Source: Maricurvus nonylphenolicus (lineage in GTDB: Bacteria; Pseudomonadota; Gammaproteobacteria; Pseudomonadales; Cellvibrionaceae). Taken from it: DNA of 64,000 nucleotides. The notes under the pieces were generated by a model, which saw nothing but the letters and a program-made list of their open reading frames with translations, ran no database searches and was not told where the DNA came from. The translations under genes were made by a program, and so were the position numbers. The stretch covers positions 4,092,001 to 4,156,000 of the forward strand of contig NZ_AP031498.1 of assembly GCF_042854845.1 (NCBI RefSeq), in the 5' to 3' direction. This document shows positions 52,602 through 62,572 of the stretch, piece after piece. Position 1 is the stretch's first letter. Each line of letters opens with the position of its first letter.

Positions 52602-53537
52602 TCAACTATCTTGTTGCTTCGGTTCGGATTTAGCCTGCCGATGCTCTTGCTCCAGTCGCTGGGCTCGATCGAGGTTTTGGGCAGCTTTCTTATAAAAGAC
52701 CGGGCTCATATTGATCGCTTTCTCAAACAGCTCTATGGCTTTTTCATAATCACTTTTTAACATAGCAATGTAGCCTACATCGTTATAGGCTTCTGGGTCT
52801 TTCAAGGTATAGGAGTAGGTTTCCAGAGCGTCCTGATATTTTCCCAGCCAGGCTTTAGATAACGCCAAGTTCGTCCGAATACGTTGGGATTCAGGCGCGA
52901 GCGCATAACCTTTAATTAATATATCTTCTGCCTCTGTATACCTGTGAGCCATCATCAGGGAGTAGCCGTAATTGTTATACACAGCCGATTCGTGCTCCGA
53001 TAAACTCAATGCCTCTTTATAGGCTTCTTCGGCCATCACATAGTGGCCTTGTATATCTGCGATAATGCCCAGGCCATTCCATGACAGACTGCAGTAACGT
53101 TTTTGCTCTGCCTCTATCAGGTAATCACTTTTGGTTTCCACGCCAGCATTTTTTTCCACACGACTATCTTCAGGCAACGCATCAGCTTCATCGTTACCTG
53201 TAATCACCTCTTCCGTGATAGTCCGTGCGTTCCCCATGCAAAAGGGCTCCCGCGTAATGCCCATATACTGCTGACCAGCCTTATCAATTTCACCCTGACG
53301 TAAATACAGCGACCCTATCCCCCAACGGGCTGACAAGTCTTTAGGGTTCTTTTCCAAGGCTTTTTCATAGGCATCCATCGCGGACGATAAATCGCCATCG
53401 GCTTCAGCTCTTTTGGCCGCATTAACGACCGACTGAATATCGTCAGGAATTACAAATTCTTTGGAAATTTCTTCAATGACTTTGTCTGTGGCACAACCAG
53501 ACAATAAAAAGACGTATAACAATACCGCAAAGCGCAT
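52602..53537 (-). CDS. tadD: TPR lipoprotein of the Tad locus (TadD-like)
   Basis: A 311-residue exported lipoprotein: signal peptide with lipobox LSGC (about residue 14), then at least four to five tetratricopeptide repeats (for example AMDAYEKALEKNPKDLSARWGIGSLYLRQGEIDKAGQQY and DYEKAIELFEKAINMSP patterns). TadD is a TPR lipoprotein needed for Tad pilus assembly. The ATG at 53537 follows GGAG at six bases. Last gene of the leftward tad arm, 130 bases after tadC. Confidence 0.8.
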   Translation of the reverse strand: MRFAVLLYVFLLSGCATDKVIEEISKEFVIPDDIQSVVNAAKRAEADGDLSSAMDAYEKALEKNPKDLSARWGIGSLYLRQGEIDKAGQQYMGITREPFCMGNARTITEEVITGNDEADALPEDSRVEKNAGVETKSDYLIEAEQKRYCSLSWNGLGIIADIQGHYVMAEEAYKEALSLSEHESAVYNNYGYSLMMAHRYTEAEDILIKGYALAPESQRIRTNLALSKAWLGKYQDALETYSYTLKDPEAYNDVGYIAMLKSDYEKAIELFEKAINMSPVFYKKAAQNLDRAQRLEQEHRQAKSEPKQQDS

Positions 53538-53670
53538 ACTGCTCTCCTGCTCTTTCATTTATCAGTCAGCATCCATACCAAGATGGCTGAGACTGTTTTA
53601 AACCATATAAATGCAGAGCAATGCACTTTACTGCGTTAGAGCTACCTATAATAACAAAGGCATATACCCA

Positions 53671-54645
53671 CTACTGCGTTACGATCAATGCGTTATATAT
53701 ATTGACCGCGGCTGGTCCTAGTATCACTAAAAATAGTGCAGGGAAGATAAAAAGTACAATGGGAAATACCATTTTCACAGGGAGTTTTGCGGCTTTTTCC
53801 TTAGCTCTCTGAATACGCTCACGGCGCATTTCATTGGCCTGCTCCCGGAGCGATGCAGCCACACTGGTACCAAAATGTTCCGCCTGCACCAGGATACTTA
53901 CCAGGGATTGAATTTCTGTTAATCCCGTACGATCAGCCAAAGCCTCCAGCGCATCTTGCCGCGCCTTACCCGCTCGCAACTCCAGATTAACCAGGCTGAG
54001 CTCTTCACCCAGCTCAGGAGCAGAGTATTCCAACTCTTTAGCGACTTTTTGTATCGCACCATCCAGCCCTAAGCCCGCCTCGACACACACAACCAGCAAA
54101 TCCATGGCATCGGGAAATGTTTCCGATAACACTCGCTGCCGACGCTGAATATGCTGGTACAAATAAATATCGGGCAACATAAAACCAATTAGGGCACAAA
54201 CGCCCACACCAATCATCAACGGCGTACCCTCGGCTTGCAAATTACCAAATAGCAGCAGCGGCAACACCAACACCACCGGTACAAGCATCGCCATAAAGGC
54301 CTTGGCACTGAAGAAAATACTTAACGCAGCAGGATGCCGATAGCCAGCCCTGACAAGCTGGGTTTTAAAACGTGAACGCTTCCACTCCGCTGAAGGCTGT
54401 ACCAGTTTGGCTACCGGTTCTACCCAACGCACATCAAAGTTACCCTGACGATAATCCATTTGCCGACCGGGGGAATAGTCCCCGGTAACTTCTTTCAAGC
54501 GTCTATCGACCGGACTTGAAGTTCCCATCAACCAGTAGGCACAACTGCCAACTCCCAGGGCTACAGCGATAAACACTAACGCCAAAATTACCGTGGGGCT
54601 CGTAGCCACACCGACGATCATTGCCATAAGGCTTTCTACAGTCAC
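53671..54645 (-). CDS. tadC: Tad pilus inner-membrane platform protein TadC
   Basis: A 324-residue type II secretion GspF-domain protein with N-terminal helix (about 15-37), central cytoplasmic helices containing the F-domain (FPDAMDLLVVCVEAGLGLDGAIQKVAKEL) and C-terminal helices (MVFPIVLFIFPALFLVILGPA). GTG start with AGGAGG at eight bases. Works with TadB as the pilus platform; TadC genes follow TadB as here. Confidence 0.92.
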   Translation of the reverse strand: MTVESLMAMIVGVATSPTVILALVFIAVALGVGSCAYWLMGTSSPVDRRLKEVTGDYSPGRQMDYRQGNFDVRWVEPVAKLVQPSAEWKRSRFKTQLVRAGYRHPAALSIFFSAKAFMAMLVPVVLVLPLLLFGNLQAEGTPLMIGVGVCALIGFMLPDIYLYQHIQRRQRVLSETFPDAMDLLVVCVEAGLGLDGAIQKVAKELEYSAPELGEELSLVNLELRAGKARQDALEALADRTGLTEIQSLVSILVQAEHFGTSVAASLREQANEMRRERIQRAKEKAAKLPVKMVFPIVLFIFPALFLVILGPAAVNIYNALIVTQ

Positions 54646-54679
54646 GGTTTTCTACCTCCTAGCAGGGCCAATTCGGGCA

Positions 54680-55666
54680 TCAAACCCTGAAACTGACCAT
54701 CCGCCGTACAATAATAAAGCCCAGCACCATGAAGAAAATCTGTGCTCCAATCACAATGGTACCGGCATCGCTTTCCAGCAGAACGCTTAAATAGTCCGGG
54801 TTAACCAGTAAAATGGCACCCGCAACAAAAATCGGCAGCATAAATAACACCATGGCCGATTGCCGCATTTCCGCTGACAGGATACGTATTTCTTTTTGTG
54901 TTGACGCACGAGCGCGAATAATGGCTGATATACGATTGAGAATTTCAGCTAAATTACCACCGGTGCTGCGCTGCAAAATAACAGCTGTCACAAAGTAACG
55001 TATCTCTTCACTCTGGGTACGCTCATATAAGCCATGCATAGCAAGCTCAAACTCTAGCCCAAAGTTAATTTCATCAAATGTAATCGCAAACTCATCGGAG
55101 ATGGGTTCAGGCATTTCCTTACCCACTTGTTTAATTGCCGCATTAAACGGATTACCGGCGCGCAAACTACGGGCAATATAATCAAGTGCATCCGGTAATT
55201 GTGCTTTAAACATTTCACGGCGAACATCACAGCGATGGCGTATATACCAATAGGGAAGGTACAAACCTAGTGCCAGCCCCAGCAAAATAGCCAGAGTCGG
55301 TTCTACGGTTGTAAAACGAGACAGGAAGAAAATACATGCCGCACTAAGAACAACCTGAATCAGCATAAAACGTGTTAGAGAAAGATGTATTCCAGCTTGC
55401 TCTATCAGTCGATGCATACTAACCAAACGGGGGACTTCTTTATAAATAGCATCCAGAATGGAAGAACTACTCAGGGTTTCTGTTCGCAACAGGGAAAGCG
55501 CTTCCTCTCTACTGACACCACTGGCATAAAGTTGCTGCAGTCGCTTACTGGTTTTCATCCTTCCGGGGAGGTTAATACCTCGCCACAGTAAGTAAGCGCC
55601 ATAGATAAACGCCACTACGGTAACAAAGATCGAAGCCAGCACCAATAGCACATTAGTCTCTGACAT
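54680..55666 (-). CDS. tadB: Tad pilus inner-membrane platform protein TadB
   Basis: A 328-residue GspF-domain protein with a central F domain (LPDALDYIARSLRAGNPFNAAIKQVGKEMPEPI region) flanked by hydrophobic helices at about 8-27, 103-135 and 270-325. It lies between tadA and tadC in the canonical order and starts with GAGGAG upstream. Confidence 0.92.
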   Translation of the reverse strand: MSETNVLLVLASIFVTVVAFIYGAYLLWRGINLPGRMKTSKRLQQLYASGVSREEALSLLRTETLSSSSILDAIYKEVPRLVSMHRLIEQAGIHLSLTRFMLIQVVLSAACIFFLSRFTTVEPTLAILLGLALGLYLPYWYIRHRCDVRREMFKAQLPDALDYIARSLRAGNPFNAAIKQVGKEMPEPISDEFAITFDEINFGLEFELAMHGLYERTQSEEIRYFVTAVILQRSTGGNLAEILNRISAIIRARASTQKEIRILSAEMRQSAMVLFMLPIFVAGAILLVNPDYLSVLLESDAGTIVIGAQIFFMVLGFIIVRRMVSFRV

Positions 55667-55705
55667 AAGCGTTACTCCTCAGTCTACCCGACCTTACGTT
55701 GCCAC

Positions 55706-57013
55706 CTAGTGGAAACGCCGCTCAGGATCGAAAAGATGTAAATCCAGTTCTATGCCCCGCTCACGGAAGCGATTCAACATAAGTGGGCGAATACCCGTTG
55801 CCATAAACGAACCAATAACCTTGCCGTTACTATCAACACTTTCACGTTGGAAAGCGAAGATTTCCTGAGTGTTAACCACATTACCTTCCATACCAGCAAT
55901 TTCTTGAATACTACTGATTACCCTATGACCATCGGGTAAGCGCTCCAAAGAGACAATCAAGTTAAGCGCTGCCGCAATTTGTTGGCGTACAACCAATGAC
56001 GGGATATCAATGCCACTCATCCCCACCATATGCTCCAACCGGGTTAATGCATCTCGAGGCGAATTCGCGTGAATAGTTGTCATGGAACCTTCATGACCAG
56101 TATTCATCGCCTGCAACATATCCAATGCTTCACCACCACGCACCTCACCGACGACGATTCGATCAGGCCGCATACGCAAGGCATTTTTTACCAAATCACG
56201 CTGAACTACTTCACCCTCTCCTTCCAGATTAGGCGGGCGGGTTTCCAAACGCACGACATGGGGTTGTTGCAATTGCAGTTCTGCCGAATCCTCAATAGTG
56301 ATAACTCGCTCTTGGTGGGGAATGTAACTGGACACCACATTCAACAACGTCGTTTTACCACTACCGGTACCACCGGTAATCAAGATATTGACCCTGGCAT
56401 GGACTGCTGCCCGCAGAAAATCTGCCATAGGTGGCGTTAGTGTTTTAAAGTTAATCAGGTCTTTTACCAGATAGGGATCAACACTGAATTTACGTATCGA
56501 CAGAATCGGACCATCAATAGACAGCGGCGGAATAATCGCATTGACCCGAGAACCATCTGCCAGTCGGGCATCTACCATCGGGCAGGATTCATCAATACGC
56601 CGCCCCACGGCATTGGCAATTTTCTGAATTATGCGCAGCAGATGATCATTGTCCTGAAACGCAATACGGGTTTTTTCCAGTATCCCGTGACGTTCGACAT
56701 AGACCTGTCCGGAGGTATTTACCAAGATATCGGAAATCGTTGTGTCATTGAGTAAAGGCTCGATTGGCCCCAACCCCAAGACTTCATTTTTAACATCTTC
56801 GGTAAGCTGTTCCCGCTCGTGTTGATTCAGCGCCATTTCATCTTCGGCGATAATATCCTGAATCAATACCCCGATTTCGCGTTTGACGCTGTCCGCATCC
56901 AATTCTTCTAGCATTTTCAGGTTCATGGAATCCATTAAGCGATGGTGAACTTTGACCTTGGCCTCGTTCATCTCAGACATGGAACGCATTCCAGAGCTAT
57001 AAGAAGTATACAT
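55706..57013 (-). CDS. tadA: Tad pilus ATPase TadA/CpaF
   Basis: A 435-residue secretion ATPase of the CpaF type. Walker A in ILITGGTGSGKTTLLN, Asp box in VITIEDSAELQLQQPHVVRLETRPPN, Walker B in RPDRIVVGEVRGGEALDML, and the His box NTGHEGSMTTIHANSPRDALTRLE are all present (landmarks only). It powers Flp pilus assembly. ATG at 57013 chosen because of GAGG at five bases. Confidence 0.95.
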   Translation of the reverse strand: MYTSYSSGMRSMSEMNEAKVKVHHRLMDSMNLKMLEELDADSVKREIGVLIQDIIAEDEMALNQHEREQLTEDVKNEVLGLGPIEPLLNDTTISDILVNTSGQVYVERHGILEKTRIAFQDNDHLLRIIQKIANAVGRRIDESCPMVDARLADGSRVNAIIPPLSIDGPILSIRKFSVDPYLVKDLINFKTLTPPMADFLRAAVHARVNILITGGTGSGKTTLLNVVSSYIPHQERVITIEDSAELQLQQPHVVRLETRPPNLEGEGEVVQRDLVKNALRMRPDRIVVGEVRGGEALDMLQAMNTGHEGSMTTIHANSPRDALTRLEHMVGMSGIDIPSLVVRQQIAAALNLIVSLERLPDGHRVISSIQEIAGMEGNVVNTQEIFAFQRESVDSNGKVIGSFMATGIRPLMLNRFRERGIELDLHLFDPERRFH

Positions 57014-57049
57014 AATCACCTCGGTCGCTTTTCATCCAATAACAGTTAC

Positions 57050-58276
57050 CTAATGCAGGGATTTCGGTTGTTGAGTCTCTCCTCGGTGCAATAAGCGGGC
57101 AAAGAATCCTGGTTGCGGTTTCACTTCACCGTACTGGCAGGCCCAGATATAGTCACTGAAATGTTCCATATCTTTGGTCGCTTTTGATTTGGACTCAATC
57201 TGATCCAAAGACACGCCCATATCCTGAGAGGCCAGCACCGTTTGAAAATCGTTGCGAATACGGTGAATTTTCTCCCGTCGCATAGCTTCTTTGAACTTCT
57301 CAAAATCGACGCTATTGGTTTTTGCCATCGCCCGGTTATTGATCAGCTCAACCTTATCGACACCAACACCCATATCCGGGAATACCCGCATCATCATCTT
57401 GGCATTCTTAATCGTGGACAGGTTATTCTGCATCACCATCATAATATGCTCGGAGAACTTCAAGGTGTTGACCGTCCAGGGTAAAACCATCATCGGTAAA
57501 TCTATAAACACAAAATCGTAATTAGCGACAATGGTTTCCAACAGCTTGTTGACATCATTTGGGTTGATATCCAACACCGCATCCATACTGCTGGGGGAAG
57601 CCAGAAGATCCAAACCGCATTCGTGCTTGGTCATCAAGGCATCTAAAAATACGCCATCCATACGATCGGCCTGCATCAAGGCATCGATGATGGTAGCCTC
57701 CGGTTTAAGATCAAGATAAAGCGCCGCATCACCAAACTGAAGATCAAAATCCAACAACGCCACCTTGGCTTGATATTTCATCACCAGATTACACGCGGCA
57801 TTAATGGCAATAGTGGTAGCACCACAACCACCCTTGGCATTGATAAAGCTGGTGGTACCCGCCAAATTACCCCGCTGATCGGTAATACGTCGGCGTTTTT
57901 CTGACAAGACCTCCGCCAGCAGCATGCCCAATTCCTGCCGATCAAGTGGGAAAGGCAAAACATCCCGAACCCCTGCCCGCATTAGACGCCGAGTGGAATC
58001 TGCATCCACCATTTTGCGAATCACAATGACAGACATTTGGCCATGATGACTTTCTATAAATTCAGCCAACTCCTCGAATTCATAGGCATCGCCACCATTC
58101 ATCTGATAAATCAGAACATCGGGGATTTCAGATTCTGCCAAAATCGCGATCTGCTCACCGTTGTGCTTGTCCAGCATTCGGTGCTCAGCGCCTTCGATCT
58201 GCGAGACACACGCGGACACCTCTTCTTTAACGTCTTCAGACATAAATAAGGTGGTTACATGTAAATAGGTAATCAT
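57050..58276 (-). CDS. tadZ: Tad pilus localisation protein TadZ/CpaE
   Basis: A 408-residue protein with an atypical N-terminal receiver-like domain (about 1-130) and a MinD/ParA-type ATPase domain starting with INAKGGCGATTIAINAACNL, a deviant Walker A that in TadZ/CpaE lacks the usual Lys pattern of active MinD (GGCGATT instead of GGVGKTT). FVFIDLPMMVLPW is the Walker B region. TadZ places the Tad machine at the pole. Confidence 0.9.
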   Translation of the reverse strand: MITYLHVTTLFMSEDVKEEVSACVSQIEGAEHRMLDKHNGEQIAILAESEIPDVLIYQMNGGDAYEFEELAEFIESHHGQMSVIVIRKMVDADSTRRLMRAGVRDVLPFPLDRQELGMLLAEVLSEKRRRITDQRGNLAGTTSFINAKGGCGATTIAINAACNLVMKYQAKVALLDFDLQFGDAALYLDLKPEATIIDALMQADRMDGVFLDALMTKHECGLDLLASPSSMDAVLDINPNDVNKLLETIVANYDFVFIDLPMMVLPWTVNTLKFSEHIMMVMQNNLSTIKNAKMMMRVFPDMGVGVDKVELINNRAMAKTNSVDFEKFKEAMRREKIHRIRNDFQTVLASQDMGVSLDQIESKSKATKDMEHFSDYIWACQYGEVKPQPGFFARLLHRGETQQPKSLH

Positions 58277-58325
58277 ATTATTCCCCTGCGCTAATGCTAT
58301 TTATCGTAATGAAAGCTACCCATCG

Positions 58326-58580
58326 TTAATCACTAATATCCTGAACAATACGTTCATCAGAAATTTTGCCGTCATCCTTTCTGTAGGTTTCTGCCACCTG
58401 AGCACCTTTAGGGCCATCCAGAGCAGAGATCATAGGTGGCTGCCCATCTGGATTAATAGTTTGATCCTGTTGGTGAGACGCGATGGTGCTACCAAAATTA
58501 GGATCATGAAATTGAGAAGCACAGGCAGTACACAGAATCGCTGCCAGTAACACTGCCTGTAGGCTAAGTAATTTGTTCAT
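58326..58580 (-). CDS. Small lipoprotein in tad locus
   Basis: 84 residues with a signal peptide and lipobox LCTAC (about residue 19). The mature part is hydrophilic and disordered-looking. It lies between rcpA and tadZ where rcpB or cpaD genes often sit, and so may be a secretin-associated lipoprotein, but it is too short to be CpaD. Stop of rcpA and start are two bases apart. Confidence 0.65.
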   Translation of the reverse strand: MNKLLSLQAVLLAAILCTACASQFHDPNFGSTIASHQQDQTINPDGQPPMISALDGPKGAQVAETYRKDDGKISDERIVQDISD

Positions 58581-58582
58581 CG

Positions 58583-60067
58583 CTAGTAGGCCTCCGCAAC
58601 CTGATGTCCAAACATGCCATCTATACCAATTCGCGCACTTTGATCATCGCTGGCAGTTGAGGTGTTTTTACTTTTCGGTGTCGCCCGCCACAGACTGGTA
58701 CCCTGCAGGCGACCTAACAGATACTGATCCAATGCATTTGGAGGTACAAAGGTATCGGTTAGATTAGCCAGGCTACCCGCCTCAACCGGCTTGACTAAGC
58801 GTGCTGTTATCACCAGGACCAGCTCGGTTTCTTCCCGCTGATAATCCGTACTGCGAAACAACGCACCCAATATGGGAATATCACCCAAGCCGGGATATTG
58901 ACTGATCAGGTTATTGGCATTGCTCTGCAATAAACCGGCAACAGCGAAGCTTTGACCATCCCCCATCTCGATGGTGCTTTCTGCACGACGAGTAATAAAA
59001 GAGGGAATATTCAAACCACCACCAATATTAAATGCCTGGGACTCATCAATGGCGGACACTTCAGATTGAAATTTCAGGTTTATTTTGGCTTCACTCAGTA
59101 CTGTGGGTCGAAATTGCAGCCCGACACCAAACTCTTTGAATTCAATGCTGATACCATCGGAACCTTCATCAATGGGAATGGGTACTTCCCCACCCACCAG
59201 GAAACTGGCTTCCTGGCCAGACAGTGCAACCAGATTGGGTTCAGCCAAGAGCTTGGCCAGACCTTTTTGTTCCAATGCCTGCAATGTGAGATCGGTTGAT
59301 GACAGGTATTTATTACTGCCCTTGGCGATATCCAAAATACCGAATGCATTATCAACTACTGCACCGGATGTGGTATCCAGAGTCCAGTTACCGTTTTTAC
59401 TGACCAGGTCCAAACCAATACCCAGCTCGCGCAAATTGTTGCGTTTGATTTCTGCAACTTTGACTTCCAGCATTACCTGATGGCCGCCGCCGACACTCAT
59501 CGAGTTAACGATTTTGTCTTCCGGCACGAAGCTCTTGGTAATTTCCATCACAGTTTCCAGGGAAATTGTGCTGGTGACAGACCCCGAAAGAATAACGGAA
59601 TCGTTAGAACCGCGAACTTCCAACGTGGTTTCCTGGGGCAGGACATCGTTGATTTTACGCTTCAGTCCAGTAAGGTCGTAATTGACTACTACATTGAGCA
59701 ATACAACTTCGCCAGAACCCTTGCCTCGCAAAGCCAAGTTGGTTCGTCCTGGCGCCTTACCTAAAATAAGCACTTGCCGAGAATTCAGCAGTTTAATATC
59801 GGCAACTTCAGGCTCACCAATCACCACCTGCTCCAAGGCTTTATTGGAGTTGATGATTTGGGAACGCCCGATTGACAACTGCAACTCATCTTCTTGAGTT
59901 TTGGAGCCAAAGGCAAGTTGATAAGGTTCCGGGGATTGGCTAAAGGAAGGAGGAGATAGCAGGCTGCAGACCAACAGCAGGCACAAGCCCATCAACCTAA
60001 ACCCTTCAGCATCCATTCTTGTTTGTGTTATTACCCTGGAATTGGCCAGGTTATGTGAACCGTTCAT
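58583..60067 (-). CDS. rcpA: Tad secretin RcpA/CpaC
   Basis: A 494-residue outer-membrane secretin. Signal-like segment at about 26-44; N-terminal pilus-assembly domain with GRSQIINSNKALEQVVIGEPEVADI; BON-like part (GLKRKINDVLPQETTLEVRG); and the GspD secretin core (LTLQALEQKGLAKLLAEPNLVALSGQEASFLVGGEVPIPI, then VGLQFRPTVLSE) ending near PILGALFRSTDY. Forms the channel for the Flp pilus. The start at 60067 is uncertain; an inner ATG (residue 18) directly before the signal segment is possible. Confidence 0.92.
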   Translation of the reverse strand: MNGSHNLANSRVITQTRMDAEGFRLMGLCLLLVCSLLSPPSFSQSPEPYQLAFGSKTQEDELQLSIGRSQIINSNKALEQVVIGEPEVADIKLLNSRQVLILGKAPGRTNLALRGKGSGEVVLLNVVVNYDLTGLKRKINDVLPQETTLEVRGSNDSVILSGSVTSTISLETVMEITKSFVPEDKIVNSMSVGGGHQVMLEVKVAEIKRNNLRELGIGLDLVSKNGNWTLDTTSGAVVDNAFGILDIAKGSNKYLSSTDLTLQALEQKGLAKLLAEPNLVALSGQEASFLVGGEVPIPIDEGSDGISIEFKEFGVGLQFRPTVLSEAKINLKFQSEVSAIDESQAFNIGGGLNIPSFITRRAESTIEMGDGQSFAVAGLLQSNANNLISQYPGLGDIPILGALFRSTDYQREETELVLVITARLVKPVEAGSLANLTDTFVPPNALDQYLLGRLQGTSLWRATPKSKNTSTASDDQSARIGIDGMFGHQVAEAY

Positions 60068-60287
60068 AATGGATCTCGCTTTCGTTTTACATCCGTGTGT
60101 GATTACCCGTTATACGGGCTTGATCCAAATGGTCTACTTACCTTGCCAAGTACTACGTCAGCGCTCCAGAGACTTGTTTATTATTGTTATAGCCGTCAGC
60201 CTTAGAGCCAGACACCCCAAGCATTGCAATCGACCTACTTACACCCAAAGCCAAAGACGCATCCCTGTCAATAACGGTTAACGGCTG

Positions 60288-61169
60288 TTAACTGCCAGTT
60301 CCCTTTTTACTGCCGCCAGCAGCTGTGGCCTCTTTTGGCAGAACAGGTTTAGCTTCTGAGACCTGTTGTTTTTTCACTTCCAGGCCACGAATGACCTGAA
60401 CAGAAGGACGACGATAGCGAGTTCTAACGACGGGCTTACGGCCGGTTTCTACCGTCATCAAGTCGTTATAGGCAACCACATCATCCTTCAAAATTGAGCC
60501 ATCAAATTCGTTGCGCAATAACAGATTCAAATCACCCAGTTGCTGCGCCAGGGTTAAACGTTGACCATCACGCTGAGACACCAATAGGGTTACAGCATTA
60601 ACAACCCGCGGCTCATCCTCTTCATAGGAACTGATTTGGTCGACACCCAACACATTGACATTTTGTGCAACTACGCGTGTCACTAAGTTTTTATCTTTGC
60701 GCCCCACATCGGTGGTATGCAATATATCGACAAAGTCACCCGGTAAAACGAATCCAGCTACACCCTTAACCTCGTTAACACTGATGGTCATCGCCCGCAT
60801 ATCTTCAGGGATTTTGGCTGGCAAACCGCCTCTCGCACCATGAGGCGATAACTTGTGCGGTAAAATCACTTCATTTTCAGTAATAGGCATTAAGGCAATT
60901 GCAGGCTGATCACCCAGTACCTGTTGAATAGATGTAAAAGCACCATCGGGAGCCAGATCCTTTTCTAACTCAACCAAACGGATGGCTTTTTCATCAACAT
61001 GATCACCAAATTCAAGATCTCGGTCGGCAACAACGATATAGGACATATCTGTAGCAGCCGCTGCTTTACGCTCGCTGACCTGATCATCAAGGTAGGTATT
61101 GACCAGCTTTACGGACACACCACCCATTACCAACGCCAAAACGAGAACAATTACTCCTCTAACATGCAT
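60288..61169 (-). CDS. rcpC: Tad assembly protein RcpC/CpaB
   Basis: A 293-residue protein: membrane helix (about 5-20, VIVLVLALVMGGVSV), then a SAF domain (about 45-110, YIVVADRDLEFGDHVDEKAIRLV) and RcpC/CpaB motifs (RAMTISVNEVKGVAGFVLPGDFVDIL, VTLLVSQRDGQRLTLAQQLGDLNLLLRN regions). The ATG at 61169 follows AAGGAG; the frame upstream lacks support. It sits between flp and rcpA as usual, though separated from rcpA by 220 bases. Confidence 0.92.
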   Translation of the reverse strand: MHVRGVIVLVLALVMGGVSVKLVNTYLDDQVSERKAAAATDMSYIVVADRDLEFGDHVDEKAIRLVELEKDLAPDGAFTSIQQVLGDQPAIALMPITENEVILPHKLSPHGARGGLPAKIPEDMRAMTISVNEVKGVAGFVLPGDFVDILHTTDVGRKDKNLVTRVVAQNVNVLGVDQISSYEEDEPRVVNAVTLLVSQRDGQRLTLAQQLGDLNLLLRNEFDGSILKDDVVAYNDLMTVETGRKPVVRTRYRRPSVQVIRGLEVKKQQVSEAKPVLPKEATAAGGSKKGTGS

Positions 61170-61308
61170 AATATTCAACTCCTTTCTTCTGACCGCCAGG
61201 CAGTCAGAAGAAATAGACAACGGCACTTACCACTGAGATATGAATTTACTTCATTTAAAAGGCTTAGCACTCTTTATGTTATGAACTTATCCGTGATCCA
61301 GATACGAC

Positions 61309-61503
61309 CTAATCTTCACAGGTCACATCAACATCATCAGACTCATTCAATTCATTACAGACTGCAGTAAAACCTTGATCTACAGCATCACCAGTGCCTG
61401 AAATTGCAGTAATTGCACCTACTGCGATCAATGCCACCAGCAGACCATATTCCACCAGTGCAGCACCTCTCTGTTTTCTGAGCTTCTTCAACAGCTTTCT
61501 CAT
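61309..61503 (-). CDS. flp: Flp-type pilin
   Basis: A 64-residue prepilin: basic leader ending in QRG, then the Flp segment AALVEYGLLVALIAVGAI, where a TadV-type prepilin peptidase would cut after Gly with Glu at +5. The acidic C-terminus is short and contains two cysteines (CNEL, TCED). A strong AGGAGGTG precedes the ATG. First gene of the leftward arm; no tadV peptidase gene is present in the window. Confidence 0.95.
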   Translation of the reverse strand: MRKLLKKLRKQRGAALVEYGLLVALIAVGAITAISGTGDAVDQGFTAVCNELNESDDVDVTCED

Positions 61504-62076
61504 ACTTCACCTCCTGATCGATAGCACAGACGCTCACTTTAAATATTAGGCTTGGATCACATTTCCCTTATACAGATTTTCTCTATCCAATTTTCCGCTA
61601 ACCACCTTGTGGCATCTATATAATTATTTAACTAACGGGGTTTCCGTTTAGATTGAATTCAACATATAAGCTGTTTTTATTTTTAAAATTCTGTCACAGC
61701 TGTTTTACATAAAAAGGATGATCTTATTTACAGCCACCCCCTTATAACAAATCAATCAAAACCCTCCACTCCAGAATAATTTCCCGACTGACACAACAAG
61801 CTAAAAACACCTCCTCATACCTACCTAAAGGAGCATTTCCTGCTTTTTAATAGCATCCCTTGCTATCAATCCCTACGGTTACGACCTCGCAGGATAAGCT
61901 AACAACTTTCATGCATTAACAGCATTTTTGTAATAGTCACTGGCACTTAAAAAAAAGCGTGAAAATGTAATTTTTATGAGGTGCTAATATTGAGTAAAGA
62001 CAATCAGACGTGCCGTTTTAGTATTTATTTGCCAGGCAGTTATTGCGGCTAATGCATCAACCAAGAGGCATCAAAT
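61504..62076. other. Divergent promoter region between the two tad arms
   Basis: 573 AT-rich bases without a convincing gene. It must drive flp leftward and tadE rightward. A TGGCAC at 61941-61946 lacks the GC expected at -12 for sigma-54. An AACGG/CCGTT hairpin is near 61635-61651. No clear operator was recognised. Confidence 0.5.
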
Positions 62077-62562
62077 ATGAAAATCAAGCATCGCCAGCGG
62101 GGTTCCCAGCTGGTTGAATTTTCTATTTTTGCGGTGCTTTTTCTCAGCCTACTATTTGTCATAATAGAGCTGGCCATTATGGGCTGGGTCAACTTGACTA
62201 TGCAGCATGCTGTAAGAGAAGGCGTACGCTATGCCATTACTTATCAAACGGATCTCGACCCAGGTGACCCCGATGATCCCGACTATATCCTGCAACGGCA
62301 AGTAGCGGTTGTCGAACGTATTCGCGATAGTTCGATGGGACTGTTTGATCAACTTAGCCCCGAGCTGGAAGTTAACGGCACCACTATCACCTTCCCCCCC
62401 AATCCTGGAGATTTTGGCAACCCTGGAGATATTCTGGAATTACGTTTCAGATGCAACTGGGAGTTGCTTACCCCCTTCTTGCGAACGTTCTTCCCCGACG
62501 GGATTTATAGCTTCTCCGTGGGCGCCACCATGCGCAATGAACTACAACCGACAACCAGTTAA
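62077..62562 (+). CDS. tadE: TadE-like pseudopilin
   Basis: A 161-residue minor pilin-like protein. The N-terminus RQRGSQLVEFSIFAVLFLSLLFVIIELAIMGW is the TadE/TadF type: basic leader, Gly, LVEF with Glu at +5 and a long hydrophobic helix. A soluble domain follows. AAGAGG precedes the ATG. First gene of the rightward arm of the tad locus. Confidence 0.9.
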   Translation: MKIKHRQRGSQLVEFSIFAVLFLSLLFVIIELAIMGWVNLTMQHAVREGVRYAITYQTDLDPGDPDDPDYILQRQVAVVERIRDSSMGLFDQLSPELEVNGTTITFPPNPGDFGNPGDILELRFRCNWELLTPFLRTFFPDGIYSFSVGATMRNELQPTTS

Positions 62563-62572
62563 GGTCAAGATC

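Noticed and set aside
61941..61957. Sigma-54 promoter before tadE
   Set aside because: TGGCAC is present but the GC-containing -12 element at the right spacing is missing.
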